In this document: positions 63,837-64,000 of the stretch, one piece after another | How the letters are laid out: each line of letters opens with the position of its first letter | Position numbering within the stretch: the stretch's first letter is position 1 | From: Ktedonobacterales bacterium | GTDB taxonomy: Bacteria; Chloroflexota; Ktedonobacteria; Ktedonobacterales; DATBGS01 | Direction of reading: 5' to 3' | Assembly (NCBI GenBank): GCA_036557285.1 | Contig: DATBHW010000003.1 | Span: forward strand, 62,001 to 126,000 | DNA: 64,000 bases | Notes under the pieces: model-generated | What the model was told of the DNA's origin: nothing | The model's database searches: none | What the model saw: only the letters and a program-made list of their open reading frames with translations | Made by a program: the position numbers and the translations under genes

Positions 63837-64000
63837 ATGCTGGACTATATGAACGCCAACCGCGATCTCTGGAACGAACTCACTCCCATCCACGCGCGCT
63901 CCGCGTTTTATGATGTGGAAGGCTTCAAGCGCGGCAGAATCACCCTCATGAGCATCGAGCGCGAGGAGCTAGGGGACGTGGCGGGGAAAACGCTGCTGCA
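63837..64000 (+). CDS. Class I SAM-dependent methyltransferase, 5' part
   Basis: 54 codons from ATG 63837 (AAGGAG six bases upstream) before the window ends. The start MLDYMNANRDLWNELTPIHA and the segment SIEREELGDVAGKTLL lead up to where motif I would begin. This N-terminus is typical of a methyltransferase family common in Chloroflexota and Actinobacteria, but the SAM motif is outside the window. Confidence 0.6.
   Translation, partial: MLDYMNANRDLWNELTPIHARSAFYDVEGFKRGRITLMSIEREELGDVAGKTLL

Overview
The window looks like chromosomal DNA of a high-GC member of the Chloroflexota, most like the Ktedonobacteria. This is inferred from gene style, not from a database search. The signs are an Asp23/AmaP envelope cluster, zinc-ribbon Ser/Thr kinases and many WD40 proteins, sigma factors paired with membrane proteins that carry PQQ-type propellers, two luciferase-like (probably F420-dependent) oxidoreductases, a short alanyl-tRNA synthetase behind a T-box, a GyrB mini-intein, TTG and leaderless starts, and TnpB elements. 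No rRNA, tRNA or CRISPR array was seen.

Layout. 1-1433 (minus): AmaP-like/Asp23-like/Asp23 stress operon. 1594-3605: winged-helix regulator, internally deleted MFS remnant, small membrane protein. 3715-6972: large BNR/Asp-box propeller protein. 7093-13270 (minus): complete oligopeptide ABC operon. 13738-19374 (minus): membrane protein, gyrB with intein, zinc-ribbon surface protein. 19926-25028: LLM oxidoreductase, M1 aminopeptidase with HEAT repeats, a 45-residue membrane peptide, prs. 25060-32205 (minus): two ECF sigma/propeller modules around an alcohol dehydrogenase, with duplicated promoters and CRP-type palindromes. 32880-39462: signalling block of tandem receiver protein, two zinc-ribbon kinases and a WD40 protein. 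39502-44954: two TnpB elements flanking T-box-alaS. 44989-50753: gap, adenosine deaminase, SDR, LLM oxidoreductase, DUF4032-like kinase. 50944-57779: Tat-lipoprotein WD40, HAMP-type membrane protein, a synthase-like/methyltransferase fusion, a candidate structured RNA, a small unknown family, a kelch lipoprotein. 58083-64000: MFS transporter, RIO kinase, ArsR-DUF2087 regulator, methyltransferases, OBG/DRG-like TGS GTPase.

The strongest unexpected signal is a family of GC-rich dispersed palindromic elements. Most lie between genes, often with perfect 16-23 bp terminal inverted repeats. One 69-bp segment lies in frame inside alaS (67 of 69 bases identical to an intergenic copy), and a rearranged relative lies in frame inside the RIO kinase, between its catalytic and metal-binding motifs. 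The second strong signal is a TnpB element whose ends can be read to the base, because removing it restores a small gene downstream of gap. Other points are a TnpB with a ribbon-helix-helix partner and a displaced RuvC glutamate, a possible signal synthase/receptor pair at 52084-55129, and three perfect TGTGA-N6-TCACA sites.
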